DNA from: Lachnospiraceae bacterium
Lineage (GTDB): Bacteria > Bacillota > Clostridia > Lachnospirales > Lachnospiraceae
Assembly: GCA_015057505.1 (NCBI GenBank)
Contig: SVEG01000009.1
Coordinates: 1-64,000, forward strand
Direction: 5' to 3'
Length of the DNA stretch: 64,000 nt
Shown: positions 57,623-64,000 of the stretch, in pieces
How positions within the stretch are numbered: the stretch's first letter is position 1
Layout: each line of letters begins with the position of its first letter
Translations under genes and position numbers: made by a program
The notes under the pieces: model-generated
What the model was told of the DNA's origin: nothing
The model's input: the letters and a program-made list of their open reading frames with translations, nothing else
Database searches by the model: none

Positions 57623-58139
57623 ACCCGCTCTCCTTTCTGAATGCAAAATGTAATAAGCCTGCAATCACTACGCCTACAATAACAAATATACCGTAAATTA
57701 CCGTCCACATAACAAGTGAATAAAAATCCCAATATTCCACTCTTCGGATTAAATTTAGTACAAAAATCATTATGTGCATAACAAGCATCAATGCCGGCAA
57801 AACATATAGTGCCTTCCATCTAAATACTATATATCCCAATACGCCTATAACAGGCATTATCAGACTATTGTAAAACATCTCTCTTCCGTCTGTAAGTCCC
57901 AATCCGAAAAAGAGCCCGAACATAATAAGTATTGCAAAAAACGCCTGTGCCTTACGTTTAAACTTCATAAATAGTTTTTCTGAATTAACAACCGGCACTG
58001 CTTTTACGTCATATAGCTTTGCACATGCACTACAATTCTTAATATGCTCCTCGACCAGTACTTTACTGTCTTCGCTCGCTATACCGTCCTGTACAAGCGG
58101 CAACAAATCCATACATACATCACAAGTAATATCAGTCAT
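57612..58139 (-). CDS. Zinc-finger (zf-HC2-type) anti-sigma factor
   Basis: A 175-residue protein: an N-terminal ZAS-type domain (CDVCMDLLPLVQDGIAS, EEHIKNCSACAKLY, with the H-x3-C-x2-C zinc motif) followed by four or five helices. Such proteins hold an ECF sigma factor at the membrane. The start overlaps the sigma gene by 8 bases. The multi-helix C-terminal part, instead of one helix, is unusual and could itself be the sensor. Confidence 0.9.
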   Translation of the reverse strand: MTDITCDVCMDLLPLVQDGIASEDSKVLVEEHIKNCSACAKLYDVKAVPVVNSEKLFMKFKRKAQAFFAILIMFGLFFGLGLTDGREMFYNSLIMPVIGVLGYIVFRWKALYVLPALMLVMHIMIFVLNLIRRVEYWDFYSLVMWTVIYGIFVIVGVVIAGLLHFAFRKESGYEK

Positions 58140-58635
58140 CTATGAAGCCCTCCTTTTTTAGAATCTGTCTTATCTTCGCCTTTGCCCGAAAATCAATAAC
58201 ACGGGCAGAGTTCTCCGAAATTCCGTGCGCCTTTCCAATCTCATAGAACGAATAACCGTCCATCCTCATAAGCACAATATTTTTCGTCCGTTCATTTTCC
58301 TTATCAAGTAATTCATACAAACGTTTCTTAAGTTCTTCCGCAAAAAATATATCATCAGCCTTTTCATCATTACTTTCCAAAAACTCAGAAAGCACTTCCG
58401 CCTCAGGCTGCCTGTTTTTCTTTTTTAAATAGTTAAACCACTCATGTCTGGCAATGGAAAACAGCCATGTTTTAACATCCGACTCCCCTCTAAAGCCTGC
58501 TATCGACTTTACAACCTGCAAAAATACCTCCGAGGCCAAATCCTCTGAAAGAGAAGTATCATGGCACAAACTGTACAAGTAGTTATATACATCTTTATGG
58601 TACACAGCAAATATTTCTTCTAACAGTTTTCGCAT
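58132..58635 (-). CDS. ECF sigma factor
   Basis: A 167-residue sigma factor with region 2 (DVYNYLYSLCHDTSLSED, ASEVFLQVVKSIAGFRG, DVKTWLFSIARHEWFNYLKK) and region 4 (MDGYSFYEIGKAHGISENS, ARVIDFRAKAKIRQIL). Ribosome site GGAGG. Upstream of it TGTAAC followed by an A-rich spacer could be an ECF-type -35, in keeping with autoregulation, but no firm -10 was seen. The anti-sigma gene overlaps. Confidence 0.93.
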   Translation of the reverse strand: MRKLLEEIFAVYHKDVYNYLYSLCHDTSLSEDLASEVFLQVVKSIAGFRGESDVKTWLFSIARHEWFNYLKKKNRQPEAEVLSEFLESNDEKADDIFFAEELKKRLYELLDKENERTKNIVLMRMDGYSFYEIGKAHGISENSARVIDFRAKAKIRQILKKEGFIDD

Positions 58636-58698
58636 TTTACTCCTCCTTTCACAGTATTAGTGGTTTTATTTTCTTTTTTGTTACACAAAATTTTTATT

Positions 58699-58733
58699 TT
58701 AAAAAAACGGTGTAACCCAACCGGATTACACCG
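58699..58733 (-). terminator. Terminator of glnN
   Basis: CGGTGTAA pairs with TTACACCG (58726-58733 with 58708-58715) plus an inner CC/GG pair, followed on the minus strand by TTTTTTT. Confidence 0.9.
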
Positions 58734-58743
58734 CATCTTAAAA

Positions 58744-60858
58744 CTAAACCTCAAATATCAAATCACCATATGATGGCATAGGCCACATTGACTTATCTAC
58801 AAGCATCTCAAGCTTGTCCACAGGCGCACGAAGTGCTACCATAGCGGGCATAACCTTCTCAAGATAAGTTCTTGCCCTGGTCTCCATGTCCTCAATTGTC
58901 TTAACGGTTGCTGACTCTTCCTCAAGAACCTTAAGAGCTCTTTTGGTCTCACCAAGAAGTGCAGACACCTCTTTAAGCATCTCTTCCTGCGTGCTCGAAT
59001 CTAAATCAAGACCTGTTGCCTTGACACTGTTATAAGAATCTGCAAGCACCGATATGTAACGCACAACGGCAGGAATAATCTGCTTCCTCGCCATATCTAT
59101 CATTGTAAGAGCTTCAATATTCGTAGCCTTAGCATATGCTTCATACTGAATCTCCGCTCTTGATTCAAGTTCTGCTCTTGTGAAAATATTAAACTTCTCA
59201 AAAAGCTTAACCGTATCCTCATAAACAAGTGCAGGAATGGCGTCTACCATTGACTTTAAATTGGGAAGGCCTCTTCTTGCCGCTTCCTCTACCCACTCTT
59301 CAGAATATCCGTTACCATTAAAAATAATTCTCTGATGTTCTGCCGCATATTGTTTAATAATGTCATGAATTGCAAGATCAATATTGTCAGCCTTCTCAAG
59401 GATATCCGCCGTCTCGCAGAATACCTCTGCCACAATTGCATTAAGTACTGTATTCGCACTTGCAACCGAATCCGAAGAACCTACCATTCTAAACTCGAAC
59501 TTGTTACCCGTAAATGCAAACGGTGATGTTCTATTACGGTCTGTCGCATCCTTTGAAAATGCAGGAAGATTATTAGCAAGTCTGAGCTTACCGCCCTGCT
59601 TACTGCTGGTTGCAGAACCCGTGCTTACAAGCTGTTCAATAACGTCCTCAAGCTGCTCACCGAGGAAAATCGAAATAATCGCAGGCGGAGCCTCTGCTGC
59701 ACCGAGTCTGTGCTCGTTACCAACATCCGCAGCCGACTCTCTAAGAAGTGCCGCATGTCTGTCAACAGCTCTCATAACACATGTAAGAATCAAAAGAAAC
59801 TGTATATTCTCATGCGGTGTCTTACCCGGCTCCAAAAGATTAATACCATCATCCGTTGTAAGTGACCAGTTATTATGCTTACCTGAACCGTTAACTCCTG
59901 CAAAAGGCTTCTCATGGAGCAGACAAATTAAATCATGACGCTCCGCAACCTTCTTAAGCACCTCTATTACAAGCTGATTATTATCAACCGCAACATTCGC
60001 AACCGCATAAATCGGAGCAAGCTCGTGCTGTGCCGGAGCCGCCTCATTATGCTGTGTCTTCGCCGTTACACCCATCTTCCAGAGCTCAATATTGACCTCC
60101 TTCATGAATGCACCGATTCTCTCCCTTATTGCACCGAAATAATGATCTTCCATCTCCTGACCCTTGGGCGGCATGGCACCAAATAATGTTCTTCCGGTAA
60201 AAACAAGGTCTTTACGCTGTAAATATTTCTTCTTATCAACAATGAAATACTCCTGTTCAGGTCCCACGGAAGGTGTAACCCTCTTAGAAGTCATATTGCC
60301 GAAAAGTCTTAAAATTCTTAAAGATTGTTTATCAATAGCCTCCATCGAACGAAGAAGCGGTGTCTTTTTATCGAGCGCTTCTCCCGTATAGGAGCAGAAT
60401 GCCGTAGGGATACAAAGTATCGCTCCTGCTGCATCCTCTTTTATAAACGCCGGAGATGTATAATCCCATGCCGTATAACCTCTCGCCTCGAAGGTCGCTC
60501 TAAGACCGCCTGACGGGAACGATGAAGCGTCGGGCTCGCCCTTAATGAGCTCCTTACCCTTAAACTCCATAATTACTTTACCGTGTGCATCCGGTGCAGA
60601 TATGAAAGAATCATGCTTCTCGGCAGTTACTCCGGTAAGCGGCTGAAACCAATGAGAATAGTGTGTAACACCCTTCTCAATCGCCCATTCCTTCATTGCA
60701 CTTGCCACGGCATTTGCCGTATCCTTGCTAAGGTCTGCGCCTTCATCTATACAACGCTTAAAATCAGCATATACCTGTTCCGACAAACGTTCCTTCATAA
60801 CTGTATCGTTAAAAACGTTGGAACCGAATATTTCTGATACATTTACAGTCTCACGCAT
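58744..60858 (-). CDS. glnN: Glutamine synthetase type III
   Basis: A 704-residue enzyme that condenses glutamate and ammonia to glutamine using ATP. The size (type I is ~450) and motifs WFQPLTGVTAEKHDSFIS, FPSGGLRATFEARGYTAWDY, GPEQEYFIVDKK, AKTQHNEAAPAQHELAPI, LLHEKPFAGVNGSGKHNNWS and NRTSPFAFTGNKFEFRMVGS identify GSIII, typical of Clostridia and Bacteroidetes. It forms dodecamers. ATG at 60858 has GGAGG upstream. It follows fba by only 32 bases without a terminator between, so the two are probably co-transcribed. Confidence 0.96.
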   Translation of the reverse strand: MRETVNVSEIFGSNVFNDTVMKERLSEQVYADFKRCIDEGADLSKDTANAVASAMKEWAIEKGVTHYSHWFQPLTGVTAEKHDSFISAPDAHGKVIMEFKGKELIKGEPDASSFPSGGLRATFEARGYTAWDYTSPAFIKEDAAGAILCIPTAFCSYTGEALDKKTPLLRSMEAIDKQSLRILRLFGNMTSKRVTPSVGPEQEYFIVDKKKYLQRKDLVFTGRTLFGAMPPKGQEMEDHYFGAIRERIGAFMKEVNIELWKMGVTAKTQHNEAAPAQHELAPIYAVANVAVDNNQLVIEVLKKVAERHDLICLLHEKPFAGVNGSGKHNNWSLTTDDGINLLEPGKTPHENIQFLLILTCVMRAVDRHAALLRESAADVGNEHRLGAAEAPPAIISIFLGEQLEDVIEQLVSTGSATSSKQGGKLRLANNLPAFSKDATDRNRTSPFAFTGNKFEFRMVGSSDSVASANTVLNAIVAEVFCETADILEKADNIDLAIHDIIKQYAAEHQRIIFNGNGYSEEWVEEAARRGLPNLKSMVDAIPALVYEDTVKLFEKFNIFTRAELESRAEIQYEAYAKATNIEALTMIDMARKQIIPAVVRYISVLADSYNSVKATGLDLDSSTQEEMLKEVSALLGETKRALKVLEEESATVKTIEDMETRARTYLEKVMPAMVALRAPVDKLEMLVDKSMWPMPSYGDLIFEV

Positions 60859-60890
60859 GAGATAATCCTCCTGATAATTAACCTTACCGA

Positions 60891-61754
60891 TTAAGCCTTA
60901 CCGATTGAACCGAAAAGTTCCATTTTTTCTTTAACTGTTGCCTTGATAGCCTCAAAGCCCGGAGCAAGAAGCTTACGAGGATCAAATCCTTTACCCTCTA
61001 AATCCTTACCTGCTTCGATATATTTTCTTGTAGCCTCAGCAAATGAAAGCTGACACTCTGTATTAACATTAATCTTAGCAACACCGAGAGAGATTGCCTT
61101 CTGAATCATCTCTGCCGGGATGCCTGTACCACCGTGAAGAACCAAAGGAAGATCGCCTGTCTTCTGCTGAACTGCATCAAGAGTCTCAAAGCTTAAGCCC
61201 TTCCAGTTCTCGGGATATTTGCCGTGGATATTACCGATACCTGCTGCAAGGAAATCTACACCAAGATCTGCAATCATCTTACACTCATTGGGATCTGCGC
61301 ACTCGCCTGCACCTACAACGCCGTCTTCCTCACCGCCAATTGAGCCAACCTCTGCCTCAATTGAGATACCTTTCTCGTGGCAAAGTTTAACAAGCTCTGT
61401 AGTCTTGGCAACGTTCTCTTCGATTGCATAATGAGAACCATCAAACATTACTGATGAGAAGCCTGCTTCGATACACTTAAGACATCCATCGAAGCTACCA
61501 TGGTCAAGATGAAGTGCTACGGGAACAGTAATGTTAAGGCTCTTAATCATCCCTGTAACCATTCCGACAACAGTCGGATAACCTGCCATATATTTGCCTG
61601 CACCTTCTGAAACACCTAAGATTACCGGTGAATTATTCTCCTGTGCCGTGAGAAGAATAGCCTTTGTCCACTCAAGGTTGTTGATGTTGAACTGGCCTAC
61701 TGCATATTTGCCTGCTTTTGCTTTTTTAAGCATTTCTGTTGCTGAAACTAACAT
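60891..61754 (-). CDS. fba: Fructose-bisphosphate aldolase, class II
   Basis: A 287-residue Zn-dependent aldolase of glycolysis. Motifs: AVGQFNINNLEWTKAIL, ALHLDHGSFDGCLKCIEAGF (zinc His and catalytic Asp), GSHYAIEENV, EAEVGSIGGEEDG, GNIHGKYP and LHGGTGIPAEMIQKAI, KINVNTE. Fits FbaA/CbbA-type enzymes of Firmicutes. ATG at 61754 has GGAGGT upstream. A TATAAT (61797-61802, minus) with a weak TTTATT lies about 45 bases upstream, a possible promoter for fba-glnN. Confidence 0.95.
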   Translation of the reverse strand: MLVSATEMLKKAKAGKYAVGQFNINNLEWTKAILLTAQENNSPVILGVSEGAGKYMAGYPTVVGMVTGMIKSLNITVPVALHLDHGSFDGCLKCIEAGFSSVMFDGSHYAIEENVAKTTELVKLCHEKGISIEAEVGSIGGEEDGVVGAGECADPNECKMIADLGVDFLAAGIGNIHGKYPENWKGLSFETLDAVQQKTGDLPLVLHGGTGIPAEMIQKAISLGVAKINVNTECQLSFAEATRKYIEAGKDLEGKGFDPRKLLAPGFEAIKATVKEKMELFGSIGKA

Positions 61755-61836
61755 AATTTTACCTCCATTTTATCCTTATACACTAAAATCATTCCTATTA
61801 TAGCCTATTATCTTGGAAAAATAAAGTAGTATTTTT

Positions 61837-62094
61837 TTAAGTCCAAGTAGCTTTTTGGTCTTTATGTGTAAATCCCTGCAACTTTGTCTTGTAACCTGAT
61901 AATTTTACCTCATAATTAATTCTCTGCTTATCGCTGAGCCTTCCATCCGCCGCCATTTCATTAAACTTCACTTCAAACTCCTTAAAAGCATCCTGCGCGG
62001 CATCCTTGTAATTATTCGCCATGTTGGACTCTATCCTATATATGATTGCATCCAGCTCACCTTTTGCCCTGCTTTTCTTAAAAATATTAAACAT
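61837..62094 (-). CDS. Small conserved helical protein
   Basis: An 85-residue, charged, all-helical protein starting MFNIFKKSRAKGELDAIIYR. It contains SNMANNYKDAAQDAFKEFE and a Lys-rich ending. No family recognised. AAAAAGGAG lies before the ATG. Its own promoter region is shared with the divergent patatin-like gene; downstream, it runs toward fba with no terminator. Confidence 0.65.
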   Translation of the reverse strand: MFNIFKKSRAKGELDAIIYRIESNMANNYKDAAQDAFKEFEVKFNEMAADGRLSDKQRINYEVKLSGYKTKLQGFTHKDQKATWT

Positions 62095-62237
62095 TTTTGC
62101 TCCTTTTTACTCGTATTTTCTTATATATAATACTTATATCTATTATAAAAGCCTGCGCCTGCTTTTTCAATATCCACAATCTCAATTCATTGACTAACTT
62201 TCCGCAACCCTATATAATATCTCTTGAGGTGATAATT

Positions 62238-63089
62238 ATGAAAACGGGAATACTTTTTGAGGGAGGCGCCTCCAGAACGATTTTTTCGTGCGGTGTTATG
62301 GATAGGCTTTTGGACGCGGATATTATGCCTGACTATGTGCTTGGCGTATCTGCAGGCATTACATATGCAACAAGTTATATCTCTAAACAAAAGGGTCGTA
62401 ATCTCGAAATGCTTACAAAATACTCCAATGATTCAAGATATATGGGGTTTAGAAACCTTATTAATCCAAAAAACAAAGCATATTACGGTCTGAAGTTTGC
62501 TTATGAGCAGATTCCTAATGAACTGCTTCCGTTTGACGAAGCGACATATTCTGCGTTCAAAGGTGAAGCCAAGGCTGCTGTAACCAATATTGAGACCGGC
62601 GAAGTTGAATTTTTAAATGTGATGCCAAAAGAGACCAGAACCAAGTCTCTCATTGCAACCTGTGCCTTGCCGCTGCTTTTCCCTATAGTAAAGATAGACG
62701 GCAAATTATATATGGACGGTGGCATCGCTGATTCCGTACCCTATAAGCAGGCTTTTAAAGACGGTTGCGACCGCCTTATGATAGTTCTCACAAGAGAAGC
62801 CGGCTATCGCAAGGAATTTGAGAAAACGCTCAAACTCGCGTGCGTCCGTTATCGCAAATATCCCAAATTCTGCGATGCCATGATGACGCGTGCCGAGCGT
62901 TATAATCAGACCATGGAGGAGATTGAAGCTCTTGAACAAAAAGGAGATATCCTTGTATTCAGACCGACCGTATCCAAAGGCTTCTCAAGACTTGAAAAAG
63001 ACGTAGCCAAAATCGGGACAATGTATGCCGACGGTTATGAACAGACTTCCAAAAGAATAAATGAAATAGAAAAATTCTTCCGGCAGTAA
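62238..63089 (+). CDS. Patatin-like phospholipase (RssA/YjjU type)
   Basis: A 283-residue serine lipase-fold protein. The oxyanion loop is FEGGASRTIFSCGVMD, the nucleophile elbow GVSAG (Ser ~37), and the catalytic Asp is in YMDGGIADSVPY. The Ser-Asp dyad is intact, so it should hydrolyse a phospholipid or lipid ester. The reading frame is open back to 62097, but the ATG at 62238 has GAGGTG upstream and starts the family's MKTGILFEGG. It shares a terminator with the convergent GGDEF-EAL gene. Confidence 0.93.
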   Translation: MKTGILFEGGASRTIFSCGVMDRLLDADIMPDYVLGVSAGITYATSYISKQKGRNLEMLTKYSNDSRYMGFRNLINPKNKAYYGLKFAYEQIPNELLPFDEATYSAFKGEAKAAVTNIETGEVEFLNVMPKETRTKSLIATCALPLLFPIVKIDGKLYMDGGIADSVPYKQAFKDGCDRLMIVLTREAGYRKEFEKTLKLACVRYRKYPKFCDAMMTRAERYNQTMEEIEALEQKGDILVFRPTVSKGFSRLEKDVAKIGTMYADGYEQTSKRINEIEKFFRQ

Positions 63090-63110
63090 AACCGGAAGAA
63101 TTCTTTTTAT
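63073..63110. terminator. Terminator shared by patatin-like and EAL genes
   Basis: AATTCTTCCGG (63073-63083) and CCGGAAGAATT (63092-63102), perfect 11 pairs, with CTTTTT on the plus side; the patatin-like gene's TAA lies in the loop. Confidence 0.85.
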
Positions 63111-64000
63111 ATATATTTTTGAATAAACTCTTCTCTTCTTATAGGCTTGGAATAATAGTAGCCCTGATAACTGTAAGCACCATACTGTTCAAGGAAATCG
63201 ATAAGCTTACGCGTCTCAACACCCTCGATACAAACCTTAACACCAAGCTTACGTGCGCAAAGCGAAACAGCTTCAACAATCGCCTGATTGGACGGCCTGT
63301 CCTCGATGTCAAGCACAAACCCTCTATCAATCTTTAAAGTATCGACAGGAAGTTCACTCAGTAGATTAAGTGATGAGAATCCGGTACCAAAATCGTCTAT
63401 TGCAATCTTTATGCCGATAGATTTAAAATATTCTATCTCACGCTTCAAATATTGTCTGTCGAGAACCCTACAGCGCTCGGTTAGCTCAAGGCACAGATTC
63501 TTGGCAGGATAACCTGTTCTCTTAAGTATCTGCTCAACTGCATCCCTAAATCCCTGATTCTCAAGCTGCGTATATGCGATATTAACATTAATTACAAAAT
63601 CCGGATACTTCTCTAAAATAGACTTGCCCTCGGTAAGTGCCTTTTCAAGAATCCAATTGCCCAAATCATAAAAACACGCATCATTCTCAAGCCACGGAAT
63701 AAACACTCCGGGAGGAACCTCGCCGAAGTTCTCATCCTTCCATCTAAGAAGTGCCTCCATACCTACAAGACACTCTTCCCTTGCGCTTACAAGTGGCTGA
63801 TAACAAATATAAAAGCCCTTACAATCGTTAAGCACGCTGTGGCGTAAAGCTTCTAAAAGTTCAAGATTCTTACGGTTACTCTCAAGTGTTGAATTATCAA
63901 AAAATACAAGCTGTCCGTGACGCTGATGCTTGGACTTAGAAAGCGCATATGACACACTCGCCAAAATAGAATACCCGTCCGCATTGTCAGGTGCGATAAC
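63107..64000 (-). CDS. GGDEF-EAL protein, N-terminal part outside window
   Basis: The reading frame is open to the window edge (297 codons plus stop); codons at 63965-64000 read VIAPDNADGYSILAS, the end of a GGDEF-like domain. The EAL domain is complete and keeps YQPLVS, MEALLRW, NVNIAY, LELTER, IDDFGTGFSSL, LKIDRGF and IEGVET, the residues of an active c-di-GMP phosphodiesterase. What lies upstream is not visible. Its stop is close to the shared hairpin at 63073-63102. Confidence 0.92.
   Translation of the reverse strand, partial: VIAPDNADGYSILASVSYALSKSKHQRHGQLVFFDNSTLESNRKNLELLEALRHSVLNDCKGFYICYQPLVSAREECLVGMEALLRWKDENFGEVPPGVFIPWLENDACFYDLGNWILEKALTEGKSILEKYPDFVINVNIAYTQLENQGFRDAVEQILKRTGYPAKNLCLELTERCRVLDRQYLKREIEYFKSIGIKIAIDDFGTGFSSLNLLSELPVDTLKIDRGFVLDIEDRPSNQAIVEAVSLCARKLGVKVCIEGVETRKLIDFLEQYGAYSYQGYYYSKPIRREEFIQKYI

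Overview
The window reads as chromosomal DNA from an anaerobic, low-to-mid G+C member of the Clostridia, most likely family Lachnospiraceae (Butyrivibrio/Roseburia/Eubacterium-like). The reasons are a complete rnfCDGEAB ion-pumping complex, a type III glutamine synthetase, class II fructose-bisphosphate aldolase, strong AAGGAGG ribosome sites, and small families typical of this clade (DUF3793, DUF2325, DUF1540, TM1266, PEGA, NusG domain II/Gx pair). No rRNA, tRNA, CRISPR array, intact insertion sequence or prophage was seen.

Layout. 1-0.6 kb: end of a DUF3793/DUF2325 operon with a consensus promoter and two GTTAGC-N4-GCTAAC operators. 0.7-10 kb: DUF1540, DUF368 lipid-carrier transporter, leuS, a membrane EAL protein and a heterodimeric ABC exporter. 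10-16 kb: PrcB-like lipoprotein, Ca-type P-ATPase, initiating sugar transferase and rfbA. 15.87-16.50 kb: a 625-bp intergenic hairpin with 103-bp perfect arms lying exactly between the stop codons of rfbA and a phosphohexomutase gene. 16.5-20.8 kb: a four-gene operon (NusG II, Gx transporter, PEGA lipoprotein, phosphohexomutase). 20.8-25 kb: accessory block with a RelB/RelE-type toxin-antitoxin pair, flavodoxin-like protein, P-loop kinase, NUDIX and Fic protein. 25.2-30.3 kb: rnf operon. 30.4-34.4 kb: UDP-sugar pyrophosphorylase-like gene, a yybP-ykoY (Mn2+) riboswitch controlling a CaCA cation exchanger, and an alanine/glycine symporter. 34.4-37.2 kb: TM1266-type regulator plus an ABC importer, preceded by a second long imperfect hairpin. 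37.4-44 kb: SUV3-like RNA helicase, DUF3592 protein, and a GntR-controlled double ABC operon. 44-47.6 kb: a LytTR two-component system with a predicted LytTR box and a beta-lactamase-fold lipoprotein that has lost its catalytic residues. 47.7-50.2 kb: GT2 plus glucosyltransferase pair for surface glycan decoration. 50.4-58.6 kb: a membrane-bound MerR-RDD fusion with a 19-bp-spacer promoter, then two convergent ECF sigma/anti-sigma operons, one carrying a von Willebrand A lipoprotein. 58.7-64 kb: glnN, fba, a small conserved protein, a patatin-like lipase and a GGDEF-EAL protein cut by the window edge.

The main themes are envelope sensing and remodelling (two ECF operons, LytTR system, MerR-RDD, PEGA, surface glycan genes), metal-responsive control (GTTAGC operators, Mn2+ riboswitch, Ca ATPase), and energy metabolism (Rnf). 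The most unexplained structures are the giant hairpin at 15.9-16.5 kb, the related-looking hairpin before the TM1266 gene, and the LytTR-controlled pseudo-enzyme. Several starts were moved inward from the longest reading frame to the codon with a proper ribosome site. All family assignments are from reading motifs by eye; no database search was run.
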